Source of the DNA: JBOHSA01 sp050732995
GTDB lineage: Bacteria; Gemmatimonadota; Gemmatimonadetes; Gemmatimonadales; GWC2-71-9
Direction: 5' to 3'
Assembly (NCBI GenBank): GCA_050732995.1
Contig: JBOHSA010000071.1
Location: 1 to 29,951, forward strand
Length of the DNA: 29,951 bases
Shown here: piece by piece, positions 18,320 through 25,686 of the stretch
How the letters are laid out: the number at the start of each line of letters is the position of its first letter
Position numbering within the stretch: position 1 is the first letter of the stretch
Position numbers and translations under genes: made by a program
Notes under the pieces: model-generated
The model's input: only the letters and a program-made list of their open reading frames with translations
Databases searched by the model: none
What the model was told of the DNA's origin: nothing

Positions 18320-18662
18320 TACTCATACCGCAACGCCACCATCGGATCTACTTGGGCCGCGCGCCGCGCGGGCAGGAAACTCGCCGCGGCGGCGACGGCG
18401 GCCAGGCACCAGCGCGCCGGCGGCGAAGGTCGCGACGTCGGTGGCCGTCACGCCGTACAGGAACCGGGCGATGACCCGCGTGAGCGCCCAGGCCGATCCC
18501 GATCCCGACCACCGCGAGGCGGACTCCCTCGCCGACGAACAGCCGCACCACGTCCTGGCGTCCGGCGCCGAGCGCGAGCGTGAGCACGGCCACGGCGGTG
18601 AAGGCCGGATGCGTGCGCAGCTGACGGAACCCGTAACGGAGGTCCTGGAGCAGGGTGTCCAT
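18319..18662 (-). pseudogene. ADOP-family permease, copy 6: collapsed remnant
   Basis: Only about 340 bases of an ADOP gene remain. The first 34 codons (MDTLLQDLRYGFRQLRTHPA ... LTLALGAG) are joined at about 18561-18575 directly to the C-terminal part RQDVVRLFVGEGVRLAVVGI. The rest continues through two single-base frameshifts (near 18487 and 18407) to an intact tail LPARRAAQVDPMVALRYE and TAG. About 690 codons have gone. The junction falls where the N-terminal 'LALGIG' and C-terminal 'RLALGA' coding sequences of intact copies share GCCGAGCGC, so deletion by recombination at a short repeat is likely. It begins 16 bases after the second ATPase gene, so that ATPase was originally followed directly by a permease. 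Confidence 0.88.
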
Positions 18663-18678
18663 GGCTACACCGCCGTGC

Positions 18679-19341
18679 TCAGGCGACGATCCATCCATCC
18701 CTCAACTGAATCACTCGGCCGCCGTACTGGGCGTTCTCTTCCGAGTGCGTCACCTGCACGATGGTCGTGCCCTGCTGGTTCAGCTCCTTGAACAGCCGCA
18801 TGATCTCGCGCCCCTGCTCGGAGTGCAGGTTGCCGGTCGGCTCGTCGGCGAGAAGGAGCGTGGGCTTGTGGATGACGGCGCGGGCCACGGCGACGAGCTG
18901 CTGCTGGCCGCCCGAGAGCTGGCGCGGAAAGAGATCCTTCTTCGCCACCATCCCGAACCGGTCGAGCGTGTCGGCGACCATCGCCTGGCGCGCGTCCTTC
19001 TTGATGTTCCGGTACGAGAGCGGGATGTCGAGATTCTCGGCGACGGTGAGGTCGTCGATCAAGTGGTACTGCTGGAAGACGAAGCCGATGTGCTGGCGGT
19101 TCAGCCCCGCGCGCGCCTTCCCGTTCAACTCGTGCACGGCCTGACCCAAAAAGCCGTATTCGCCTTTCCAGTCGCCGTCGAGCATGCCCAGCACGGCGAG
19201 CAGCGTCGATTTCCCCGCGCCGGACGGCCCCATGACGGTGACGAACTCTCCCCGCGCGATGTCGAGCGTCACGTCGCGCAGGACGAACGCGTGGGCGCCG
19301 CCGACGGGGTAGCTCTTCTCGAGTCTGCGCAGCTCGATCAT
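18679..19341 (-). CDS. MacB/LolD-type ABC ATPase B
   Basis: A 220-residue stand-alone ATPase of the lipoprotein/MacB export group. Walker A GPSGAGKST (about 39-47), Q-loop FVFQQYHLIDDLTV, signature LSGGQQQLVAVARA, Walker B LLLADEPTGNLHSEQG, switch QVTHSEENA. The residue after the LSGGQQQ signature is Leu, where this family almost always has Arg. It lies between permease copy 7 (3 bases upstream; weak AGGA site) and the remnant of copy 6, and should drive one or several of the permeases in the array. It is clearly distinct in sequence from ATPase A, so it is not a recent duplicate. Confidence 0.93.
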   Translation of the reverse strand: MIELRRLEKSYPVGGAHAFVLRDVTLDIARGEFVTVMGPSGAGKSTLLAVLGMLDGDWKGEYGFLGQAVHELNGKARAGLNRQHIGFVFQQYHLIDDLTVAENLDIPLSYRNIKKDARQAMVADTLDRFGMVAKKDLFPRQLSGGQQQLVAVARAVIHKPTLLLADEPTGNLHSEQGREIMRLFKELNQQGTTIVQVTHSEENAQYGGRVIQLRDGWIVA

Positions 19342-19344
19342 GTC

Positions 19345-21750
19345 CTATTCGTACCGCAGCGCGAGCATGGGATCGACCCGCGCCGCGCGCCGCGCCGGCA
19401 GGTAGCTGGCGAGCAGGGCGACGCCCGCGAGCACGAGCGGGATCGCGACGAACGCGGCCGGATCGGTCGCGCCGACGCCGAACAGGAGCCGCACGAGCAC
19501 GCGGGTGAGGGCGAACGCCCCGGCGAGGCCGAGCGCGACGCCCACGCCGGTGAGGGCGAGGCTGCGGCGCACCACCAGGTGCAACACGTCGCCGCGCTGC
19601 GCGCCGAGCGCCAGGCGCACGCCGATCTCGTGGGTGCGCAGGGTCACCATGTAGGCCATCACGCCGTACAGCCCGACGGCCGCGAGCAGCAGGGCGACGG
19701 CCGCGAACGCGCCGAACATCGAGCTGTAGAGCCGCGATTCCCACATGGAGAACCGGTACATCGCGTCCATCGTCTCGACGTTGAACACCGGGAGCTGCGG
19801 GTTCACGCCGTGCACGGCGTCGCGCGCCGGACGCGTCAGGCTGCCCGGGTCGACGGCGGTGCGCACGAGGATCGCCATGCCGCGGTAGGCCGCCCGCGAA
19901 TACGGGATGTACAGCTGGTTCTCGGGCCGATCGTTCAAGCGCCGCTTCACGTCGCTGGCCATGCCGACGACCGTGTACCACGCGTCGTCCGCCGAACGGC
20001 CGAACCGGAACCGCTTGCCGATCGGGTCGTCCTTCGGCCAGAAGCGCGCGGCCATTGTTTGGTTGATTACGGCCACGCGCGCGGAGTCGCGCACGTCCTG
20101 CTCGGTCAGGTCCCGCCCGCGAAGGACGGGGATCCGCATCACGGCGAAGTACCGTGCCGTCACGGAGCGAAAGCTCGCGAAGGGCTCCTGGCCGGCCGGC
20201 ACCGGCTGACCCTCGACGGTGAACATCGTATTGGTGTTGTTGCCCGACAGCGGGGGGGCCTGGGACGTGGTGACGCCCAAGACGCCTGGGAGGGCGGCGA
20301 GTCGGGGCAGGAGCTGTTCGTAGAACCCCGTGCGTTGGGGGATCGAGTCGTACGCCGAGCCCGCGAGGTTGACCCACAGCGCGAGCAGGTTGCGGCGGTC
20401 GAAGCCGGGCTCCACCCGCTGGAGCCGGAGGAAGCTCCGGATCATGAGCGTCGCCCCGATGAGCAGCACGAGGGACAGGGCGACTTCGGCGACCACGAGC
20501 GTGCTGCGCAGCCGATGGCGCGGCCGGCCGCCGCCACCGGCCCCGCGCGCCCCCTCCTTGAGCGATTCGTGCAGGTCGGGCCGGGCGGCCTGCAGCGCCG
20601 GGGCCAGCCCGAAGAGGATCCCGGTGCCGACGGCCACGGCGGCGGTGAAGGCCAGGACGCGGCCGTCGACCGTGAACACCATCCAGAACGGCCTGTCGCT
20701 CGGGACCGCCGCGACGATCAGGTCGAGCCCCCACAGCGCGATCAGGATCCCCAGGCCCGACCCTGCCAGCGCCAACAACACGCTTTCCGTCAGCAGCTGG
20801 CGCATGATCCGGAGCCGCCCCGCTCCCAGCGTGGCGCGAATGGCGATCTCGCGGTGCCGCGCCGTCGCGCGCGCGAGCAGCAGGTTCGCCACGTTCGCGC
20901 AGGCGATCAGCAGCACGAAGGCGACCGCGCCCATCATGATGCTGAGCACCGGCCGATACTCCCCCACCTCGTGCTCGCGCCACGGCACCACGCTCACCGT
21001 CCACCCGGCGTTCGACTCGGGATACCGCTCCTCCAGCCGACGGGCGATGCCCTTGAGCTCGGTCTCCGCCGCCCGCACCGAGACGCCGGGCTTGAGCCGG
21101 GCCACGGCTTGGAGGTACTGGTTCCCCCGGGCGGTCGTCGGGTCGAGCTGCAGCGGCACCCACAGTTGCGCATCGGCGTTGAACTGGTGTGGCGGCGGCA
21201 TGACCCCGATCACGGTGTGCGGCTCGCCGTTGAGGGAGAGCACGCGCCCGACTACGGCCGAGTCGCCCCCGAACCGGCGCTGCCACAGCCCCGCGCTCAG
21301 GACCACGACCTTCTCCGCGCCGGGGCGATCCTCCTCCTCGCGGAAATCGCGACCCAGGAGCGGCGGCACGCCGAGCATCCGGAACGTGTTCCACGAGATC
21401 GCCGCGCCCTCGAGCCGTTCGGGCTCGTCGGTGCCGGCCAAGTTCAGGGAGCGACCGGCGAAGGCGATCATCGCCTCGACCGAGGCGCTCTGCGCCCGCC
21501 AGTCGGCGAAATTGGCGTACGACACCGAGCTGACGTCGAAGCCTACGCTCGGCTTCGCCGAGCGCACCGCCACGAGCCGCGCCGGGTCGCGGTAGGGGAA
21601 GGGACGCAGGAACAGGGCGTTGATGCAGCTGAACACCGTCGTGTTCACCCCGATGCCGAGCGCTAACGTCAGCACGGCGATCAGGGTGACGCCCGGCGTC
21701 TTCCACAGGGTTCGGACCGCGTAGCGGACATCTTGCAGGAGACTGTCCAT
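19345..21750 (-). CDS. ADOP-family MacB/FtsX permease, copy 7 (first in array)
   Basis: An 801-residue, apparently complete ADOP double permease, placed between the two ATPase genes. N-terminus MDSLLQDVRYAVRTLWKTPG; first periplasmic domain with YANFADWRAQS and QFNADAQLWVPLQL; first FtsX core LLIACANVANLLLARATARH; TM5 ALSLVLLIGATLMIRSF; second domain with ARFWPKDDPIGKRF; last FtsX core YMVTLRTHEIGVRLALGA; end YLPARRAARVDPMLALRYE. Its position inside MFP-ATPase-permease-ATPase suggests it is the founding partner of the exporter, with the other copies added downstream. GGAG lies close to the ATG, and the upstream ATPase stop is 7 bases away. Confidence 0.93.
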   Translation of the reverse strand: MDSLLQDVRYAVRTLWKTPGVTLIAVLTLALGIGVNTTVFSCINALFLRPFPYRDPARLVAVRSAKPSVGFDVSSVSYANFADWRAQSASVEAMIAFAGRSLNLAGTDEPERLEGAAISWNTFRMLGVPPLLGRDFREEEDRPGAEKVVVLSAGLWQRRFGGDSAVVGRVLSLNGEPHTVIGVMPPPHQFNADAQLWVPLQLDPTTARGNQYLQAVARLKPGVSVRAAETELKGIARRLEERYPESNAGWTVSVVPWREHEVGEYRPVLSIMMGAVAFVLLIACANVANLLLARATARHREIAIRATLGAGRLRIMRQLLTESVLLALAGSGLGILIALWGLDLIVAAVPSDRPFWMVFTVDGRVLAFTAAVAVGTGILFGLAPALQAARPDLHESLKEGARGAGGGGRPRHRLRSTLVVAEVALSLVLLIGATLMIRSFLRLQRVEPGFDRRNLLALWVNLAGSAYDSIPQRTGFYEQLLPRLAALPGVLGVTTSQAPPLSGNNTNTMFTVEGQPVPAGQEPFASFRSVTARYFAVMRIPVLRGRDLTEQDVRDSARVAVINQTMAARFWPKDDPIGKRFRFGRSADDAWYTVVGMASDVKRRLNDRPENQLYIPYSRAAYRGMAILVRTAVDPGSLTRPARDAVHGVNPQLPVFNVETMDAMYRFSMWESRLYSSMFGAFAAVALLLAAVGLYGVMAYMVTLRTHEIGVRLALGAQRGDVLHLVVRRSLALTGVGVALGLAGAFALTRVLVRLLFGVGATDPAAFVAIPLVLAGVALLASYLPARRAARVDPMLALRYE

Positions 21751-21757
21751 GGCTCCG

Positions 21758-22465
21758 CTAAATCGCTTCCGCCATCTGCTCCTCGACCACGCGGCCGTCG
21801 AACAGGTGGACCGTGCGCTGGGCGTGGCGGGCGTAGCGGGGATCGTGGGTCACCATGCAGATGGTCGCGCCGCCGCGGTGCAGCTCGCGCAGCAACTCCA
21901 TGACCGCCTCGCCGTTGTTCGAATCGAGGTTGCCCGTCGGCTCGTCGGCGAGGAGGATGAGCGGATCCCCGGCGACCGCCCGCGCCACCGCCACCCGTTG
22001 CTGTTGACCGCCCGACAACTGGGAGGGGTGATGCTTCACCCGGTGCGCCATCCCCACCTTCTCGAGCGCCTGCTGGACCCGCTGCTTGCGCTCCGCGGCG
22101 GCGAGCCCGCGGTAGGTGAGCGGCAGCTCGACGTTCTCGTACACGGTGAGGTCGCCGATCAGGTTGAAGGCCTGGAAAATGAAGCCGATGCGGCGGTTAC
22201 GAATACGGGCCCGGTCGCCGGAGGTGAGTTGTTGCACCGGCTGCGCGTCGAGCAGGTAGACGCCGTCCGTCGGCGAATCGAGCAGCCCGAGGATCGAGAG
22301 CAGCGTCGTCTTGCCGCAGCCCGACGGCCCGGAGATCGATACGTATTCCCCCGCGCGAATCTCCAAGTGGATATCGGACAGCGCGTGGGTCTCCACCTCG
22401 TCGGTGTAGAAGACTTTCCGGAGGCCTTCGAGCTTGATAAGGGGATTGCCGTTGGTCGACGACAT
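21758..22465 (-). CDS. MacB/LolD-type ABC ATPase A
   Basis: A 235-residue stand-alone ATPase of the MacB/LolD group. Walker A GPSGCGKTT, Q-loop FIFQAFNLIGDLTV, complete signature LSGGQQQRVAVARAVAG, Walker B LILLADEPTGNLDSNNG, switch MVTHDPRYARHA. The frame is open far upstream inside the MFP gene, but the ATG at 22465-22463 is the start: AAAGGAG lies 6 bases before it and homology begins at once (NPLIKLEGLRKVF). It follows the MFP stop by 14 bases and precedes permease copy 7, the standard MacAB-like gene order with ATPase and permease unfused. Confidence 0.95.
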   Translation of the reverse strand: MSSTNGNPLIKLEGLRKVFYTDEVETHALSDIHLEIRAGEYVSISGPSGCGKTTLLSILGLLDSPTDGVYLLDAQPVQQLTSGDRARIRNRRIGFIFQAFNLIGDLTVYENVELPLTYRGLAAAERKQRVQQALEKVGMAHRVKHHPSQLSGGQQQRVAVARAVAGDPLILLADEPTGNLDSNNGEAVMELLRELHRGGATICMVTHDPRYARHAQRTVHLFDGRVVEEQMAEAI

Positions 22466-22479
22466 CGCTGCTCCTTTGA

Positions 22480-23724
22480 TTATTTGATTCTCACCCGTTC
22501 CGCCGAGTCCCAGCGCGACATGTCCGACAGGATCACCAGATCGCCGGGCTGCAATCCGGCCACGATCTCGATCGTGTTCACCGAGCTGCGGCCCAGCTGC
22601 ACGGGAACGCGCGCGGCGTAGCGGCCTCCGTCCACCATCTTGAACATCCCGACCGTACTGTTCGGCTGGCCGTACGCCGGGCGGCCGACGTGAAGCACGT
22701 CGGTGAGGCGCTCGATCTCGATCGTCCCGTCCACGCTCAGGTCGGGGCGGGCGCCGGCGGGCAGGGCGCCCTCGAGCGCCACGTCCACCGTGACCGTGCC
22801 GTTCTGGGAGGCCGGGTCGATCCGGATCACCCGGCCGGCGACGATCCCGTTGCGGGTGTCGATCGCGGCGTGCTGGCCGATCTGGACGTCCTTCGCCTGC
22901 GTTTCCGGGACCCGCACGACGGCCTTCAGCCGTGAGGGCTGCACCACCTTCGCGAGCACCACTCCCGGCACCACCCATTGACCCAGCTGCAGCGGCAGCT
23001 CCTGCAGCACGCCGCGCTCGCCGGCGCGGACCTGGAGCCCGCGGACTTCGTTCTGGCGGTGCGCGTTGATCGCGCGAATGCGCACGACCTGCTCCTGCTG
23101 GACCGTGAGCTGGGGCTGCATCGATTCCGTGAGGATCCGGAGCCGCTGCTCTTCGATCTCGAGGCGCGTTCGCGCTTCGGTTTCCTGGTCGCGCGCGCGG
23201 GTGAGCTCGAAGGGAGAGCCGAGGTTGCGCACGGCGAGCGTTTCGGCGACCAGCGCGTTGCGATGCGCTTCGTTGTAGGTGGTGCGCGCCTGGGCGACGA
23301 CCGCGCGTTGGCCGAGCATCTGGGTTTCGAGCGTCGCCCGGAGGTTGACGAGCTGCGCCTCCGCCGCCGTCAACTGCTGCTGAGCCTCGAGAGCCTGAAT
23401 CTGCACGTCGGGATTGGACAGCTCGAGCAGGATCGTCTCGGCCTGGACGCTGTCGCCGGGTTGCCGCAGAATGCGCTCCACGCGCGCGGGCGTGAGCGCG
23501 GAGATCCAGCGGATCTGCTCGGGGACGAGCGTGCCCGGTCCCCGGACTTCGCGCACCATCTCGCCCCGCCGCACCGAGTCGGTCCACAGAGTGCCCCCGT
23601 CGACGCTCGGCGCGGCCGGCTTCAGACTCGCCAGCACGATCGTCAACAACACCACCGCCCCTGCGGCGATTCCGCCTTGGAGGTAGCGACGTCGGCGCGT
23701 GACCGGGATCCGCGGGATGTCCAC
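22480..23724 (-). CDS. Periplasmic membrane fusion protein (HlyD/MacA-like)
   Basis: A 414-residue adaptor that would link inner-membrane transporters to an outer-membrane channel. One membrane anchor (about 14-34, after the basic TRRRRY), a first lipoyl half with RVERILRQPGDSVQ, a long alpha-hairpin coiled coil (about 106-232), the second lipoyl half (GVLQELPLQLGQWVVPG), then beta-barrel and membrane-proximal domains (DLSVDGTIEIERL). GTG at 23724-23722 is chosen over upstream codons because AAGGAAA lies just ahead and the anchor follows. It is the first gene of the permease operon, preceded by a sigma54-type promoter. It is the only MFP for seven permease loci; no TolC-like gene is in the window. 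Confidence 0.92.
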   Translation of the reverse strand: MDIPRIPVTRRRRYLQGGIAAGAVVLLTIVLASLKPAAPSVDGGTLWTDSVRRGEMVREVRGPGTLVPEQIRWISALTPARVERILRQPGDSVQAETILLELSNPDVQIQALEAQQQLTAAEAQLVNLRATLETQMLGQRAVVAQARTTYNEAHRNALVAETLAVRNLGSPFELTRARDQETEARTRLEIEEQRLRILTESMQPQLTVQQEQVVRIRAINAHRQNEVRGLQVRAGERGVLQELPLQLGQWVVPGVVLAKVVQPSRLKAVVRVPETQAKDVQIGQHAAIDTRNGIVAGRVIRIDPASQNGTVTVDVALEGALPAGARPDLSVDGTIEIERLTDVLHVGRPAYGQPNSTVGMFKMVDGGRYAARVPVQLGRSSVNTIEIVAGLQPGDLVILSDMSRWDSAERVRIK

Positions 23725-23771
23725 GTCGTTTCCTTGTGAACCCTGAGTGCGTGGCTGACGAGTGTGAGCGG

Positions 23772-23787
23772 GGCACGAGCCGTGCCA
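23772..23787 (-). promoter_or_regulatory. Sigma54-type (-24/-12) promoter of the MFP/ABC/permease operon
   Basis: The minus strand reads TGGCACGGCTCGTGCC, 14 of 16 against the consensus TGGCACGRNNNTTGCW, with the essential GG and GC in the correct 10-base spacing. Predicted start of transcription is near 23761, leaving a leader of about 37 bases with AAGGAAA before the GTG. The same bases form a GGCACG-N3-CGTGCC dyad, so an operator is an alternative reading. The sigma54 activator at 2707-4083 is the natural candidate to drive it. Confidence 0.68.
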
Positions 23788-23909
23788 GGAAACGGCCCTG
23801 CCTAACTCGTTCATGCGGGGAGGATTGCGCTACCGTTGCACGCCTGAACCGGCGCGACGCTGCCCGGTCGTGGGATTCCGCGTCCCGGAAACGAACACCC
23901 GGCACCCGA

Positions 23910-25601
23910 TTACTGGACGCAGTTCCCCTGCGGGTCCGGCTTCGGCTTGTCCACCACCACCCGGTGGTCCAGGTTTGCTACGGCGCGCGCGATGTCGTGC
24001 ACCAACTCCGTGACCTTCGCCAGCTTGGCGTAATCGATGTACTGCGGCTCATCGGTCAGCTGGTGGTAGTCCCGATGATCGCCTGTCGAAAAGAACGCGA
24101 TGGGGATGCCGTAGCGGGCGTACATATAGTGGTCGCTGCGGCAGTAGTACTGCTCCGGATGCCCGGTCGCGTCGTACTGGTAGTCGAACGTGAAAGGCTG
24201 CGGGCGCTTGCGGTTCACCGCTTCGACGAGGTCCCCGAGCTCCGTGGACAGGCGGCGGGTGCCGATGAGCTGCAGGTAGGCCGGGCCGCCGTTGGCGATG
24301 TCTTCGGCGGCGCCGCGTCCCACCATGTCCATGTTGAGCTGGGCGACGATCGAGTCTCGCGGGACCGTCGGGTGGTCGGTGAAGTACTGGGCGCCGAACA
24401 ACCCCAGCTCCTCGCCGGTGTGCCAGACGAACACCAGGGAGCGCCGCGGTCTGGACCGCTGGGTCGCGAACGCTTCGGCGATCTCGAGCACCGACACGGT
24501 TCCCGAGCCGTCGTCGTCGGCGCCGTTATACACCGAATCCAGCCGCGCGGGGCGGAGCCGGCGCAGGCTGTCCAGGCTGACCCGGATCGCGGCGATCTGC
24601 TCGGGCGGGACTTCCCCGTTGGGCGCAGCGAGCTCCAGCTTGCGCAGCGCCGAGCGGAAGGCGAGCAGCGAGTCGTGGTCCACGGGCGAGGCCGTCACAC
24701 CGACATGGTCGTTGTGGGCGCCGATCGCCACGTACTGGCCGCGCAGGACCGGGTCGCTCCCCGGCAGGATCGCGACGACGTTGCGCGCTGGGGCGGGGGC
24801 CTCGAGGAACGCCGTCGAACCGCGTACTCTCGCCCCCGTCGACCCGACCTGGCCGCTGTCGAGGGCCGCGCCGACGAGCCGGCGCGCGGTCGCGAGGCTC
24901 ACGTAGAAGTACGACGGCGGCTCGGTCGCGGCTGCCGGGCCGCCTTGCAAGCTGAACTGCGGCTGCCCGAAGCCCTGCCGCAGGGCCTCCGGCATGAGAT
25001 CCAGGCTCGCGACGGCGATCCCCGCCGCGGTGCGATACCGGTTGGTGAGGGGGATGCGGGGCACGAACCAGGGGGGATTCCGGCCGGGGTCCCGCGGCAC
25101 CGCGACCAGCACGATCTTCCCAGCCGCCCGCTCGGGCGCGAGCATCGTACTGTCTCCCCAGGCGCCGCCATAGATCACCTCGGCGCCATCCACGGGCCGT
25201 GTCGCCGTGCCCTGATCGCGGGCGATGTAATCCACCCCGGGGCGGAGCGGAGCGGAAACCCCTTCGATCGCCAGCCCGGAGCGCGCGTCCGGGAGTCGGC
25301 GGACGAGCGGGATGTATTGGAAATAGCCGCCGCTGTCGCCCGCCGGGACGAGGCCCAGACGGCGGACCTGCGACTCGATGTAGGTGGTGGCCCGCAGGTT
25401 CGCCTCGGTCCCCGCCTCCCGGCCCAGCATCGAGTCGTCGGCATATAGGTAGAGACGCGTCATCAGGTCCGCCGGCGTGATGGCCGACTTGGTCCCCTCC
25501 GGACGGTGTTTGAGTGGCAAGGCAGTCTGCGCCGGGGCGGGGAGGGGGCGTGCCGTCGCGAGCAGCGCGCCGAGCGTTGCAAAGCCGATCACCAACCGCA
25601 T
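23910..25601 (-). CDS. Secreted M28-family zinc aminopeptidase
   Basis: A 563-residue exopeptidase. Signal peptide 1-25 (MRLVIGFATLGALLATARPL, cleavage after PAPAQ). A PA-like insert (about 110-270) precedes and interrupts the peptidase core. Zinc and catalytic residues of family M28 are visible: GAHNDHVG (H296, D298), GADDDGSG (about D362), HTGEELG (E397-E398), NMDMVGRG (D425) and DYHQLTDE (H513). About 60 residues are inserted between the first two motifs (residues 305-355). ATG at 25601 is preferred over the longer open frame because GGAGG is 8 bases upstream and the signal peptide follows. It is expected to clip amino-terminal residues from peptides in the periplasm or outside the cell. 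It runs toward the permease operon promoter, ending 185 bases before the MFP start. Confidence 0.92.
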   Translation of the reverse strand: MRLVIGFATLGALLATARPLPAPAQTALPLKHRPEGTKSAITPADLMTRLYLYADDSMLGREAGTEANLRATTYIESQVRRLGLVPAGDSGGYFQYIPLVRRLPDARSGLAIEGVSAPLRPGVDYIARDQGTATRPVDGAEVIYGGAWGDSTMLAPERAAGKIVLVAVPRDPGRNPPWFVPRIPLTNRYRTAAGIAVASLDLMPEALRQGFGQPQFSLQGGPAAATEPPSYFYVSLATARRLVGAALDSGQVGSTGARVRGSTAFLEAPAPARNVVAILPGSDPVLRGQYVAIGAHNDHVGVTASPVDHDSLLAFRSALRKLELAAPNGEVPPEQIAAIRVSLDSLRRLRPARLDSVYNGADDDGSGTVSVLEIAEAFATQRSRPRRSLVFVWHTGEELGLFGAQYFTDHPTVPRDSIVAQLNMDMVGRGAAEDIANGGPAYLQLIGTRRLSTELGDLVEAVNRKRPQPFTFDYQYDATGHPEQYYCRSDHYMYARYGIPIAFFSTGDHRDYHQLTDEPQYIDYAKLAKVTELVHDIARAVANLDHRVVVDKPKPDPQGNCVQ

Positions 25602-25686
25602 GCGGGAACCTCCGGGAGGGGATAACGGGTCGATACCAGTGAGACGTACACGTGCCACCGTTGGTTGCAGATCGACATACTGAGGC

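Noticed and set aside
18655..21666. Very long open frame of about 1000 codons on the plus strand, opposite permease copy 7 and ATPase B
   Set aside because: Its product is rich in Arg, Gly, His and Glu without any domain, whereas the minus strand holds clear ABC and FtsX motifs. It is a high-GC antisense shadow, as are 8271-10511, 6194-7705 and 16944-18308 on the plus strand.
23725..23905. Extension of the ATPase A frame upstream to 23905
   Set aside because: The open frame upstream of 22465 is an out-of-frame shadow of the membrane fusion protein; ATPase homology and a clear ribosome-binding site begin at 22465.
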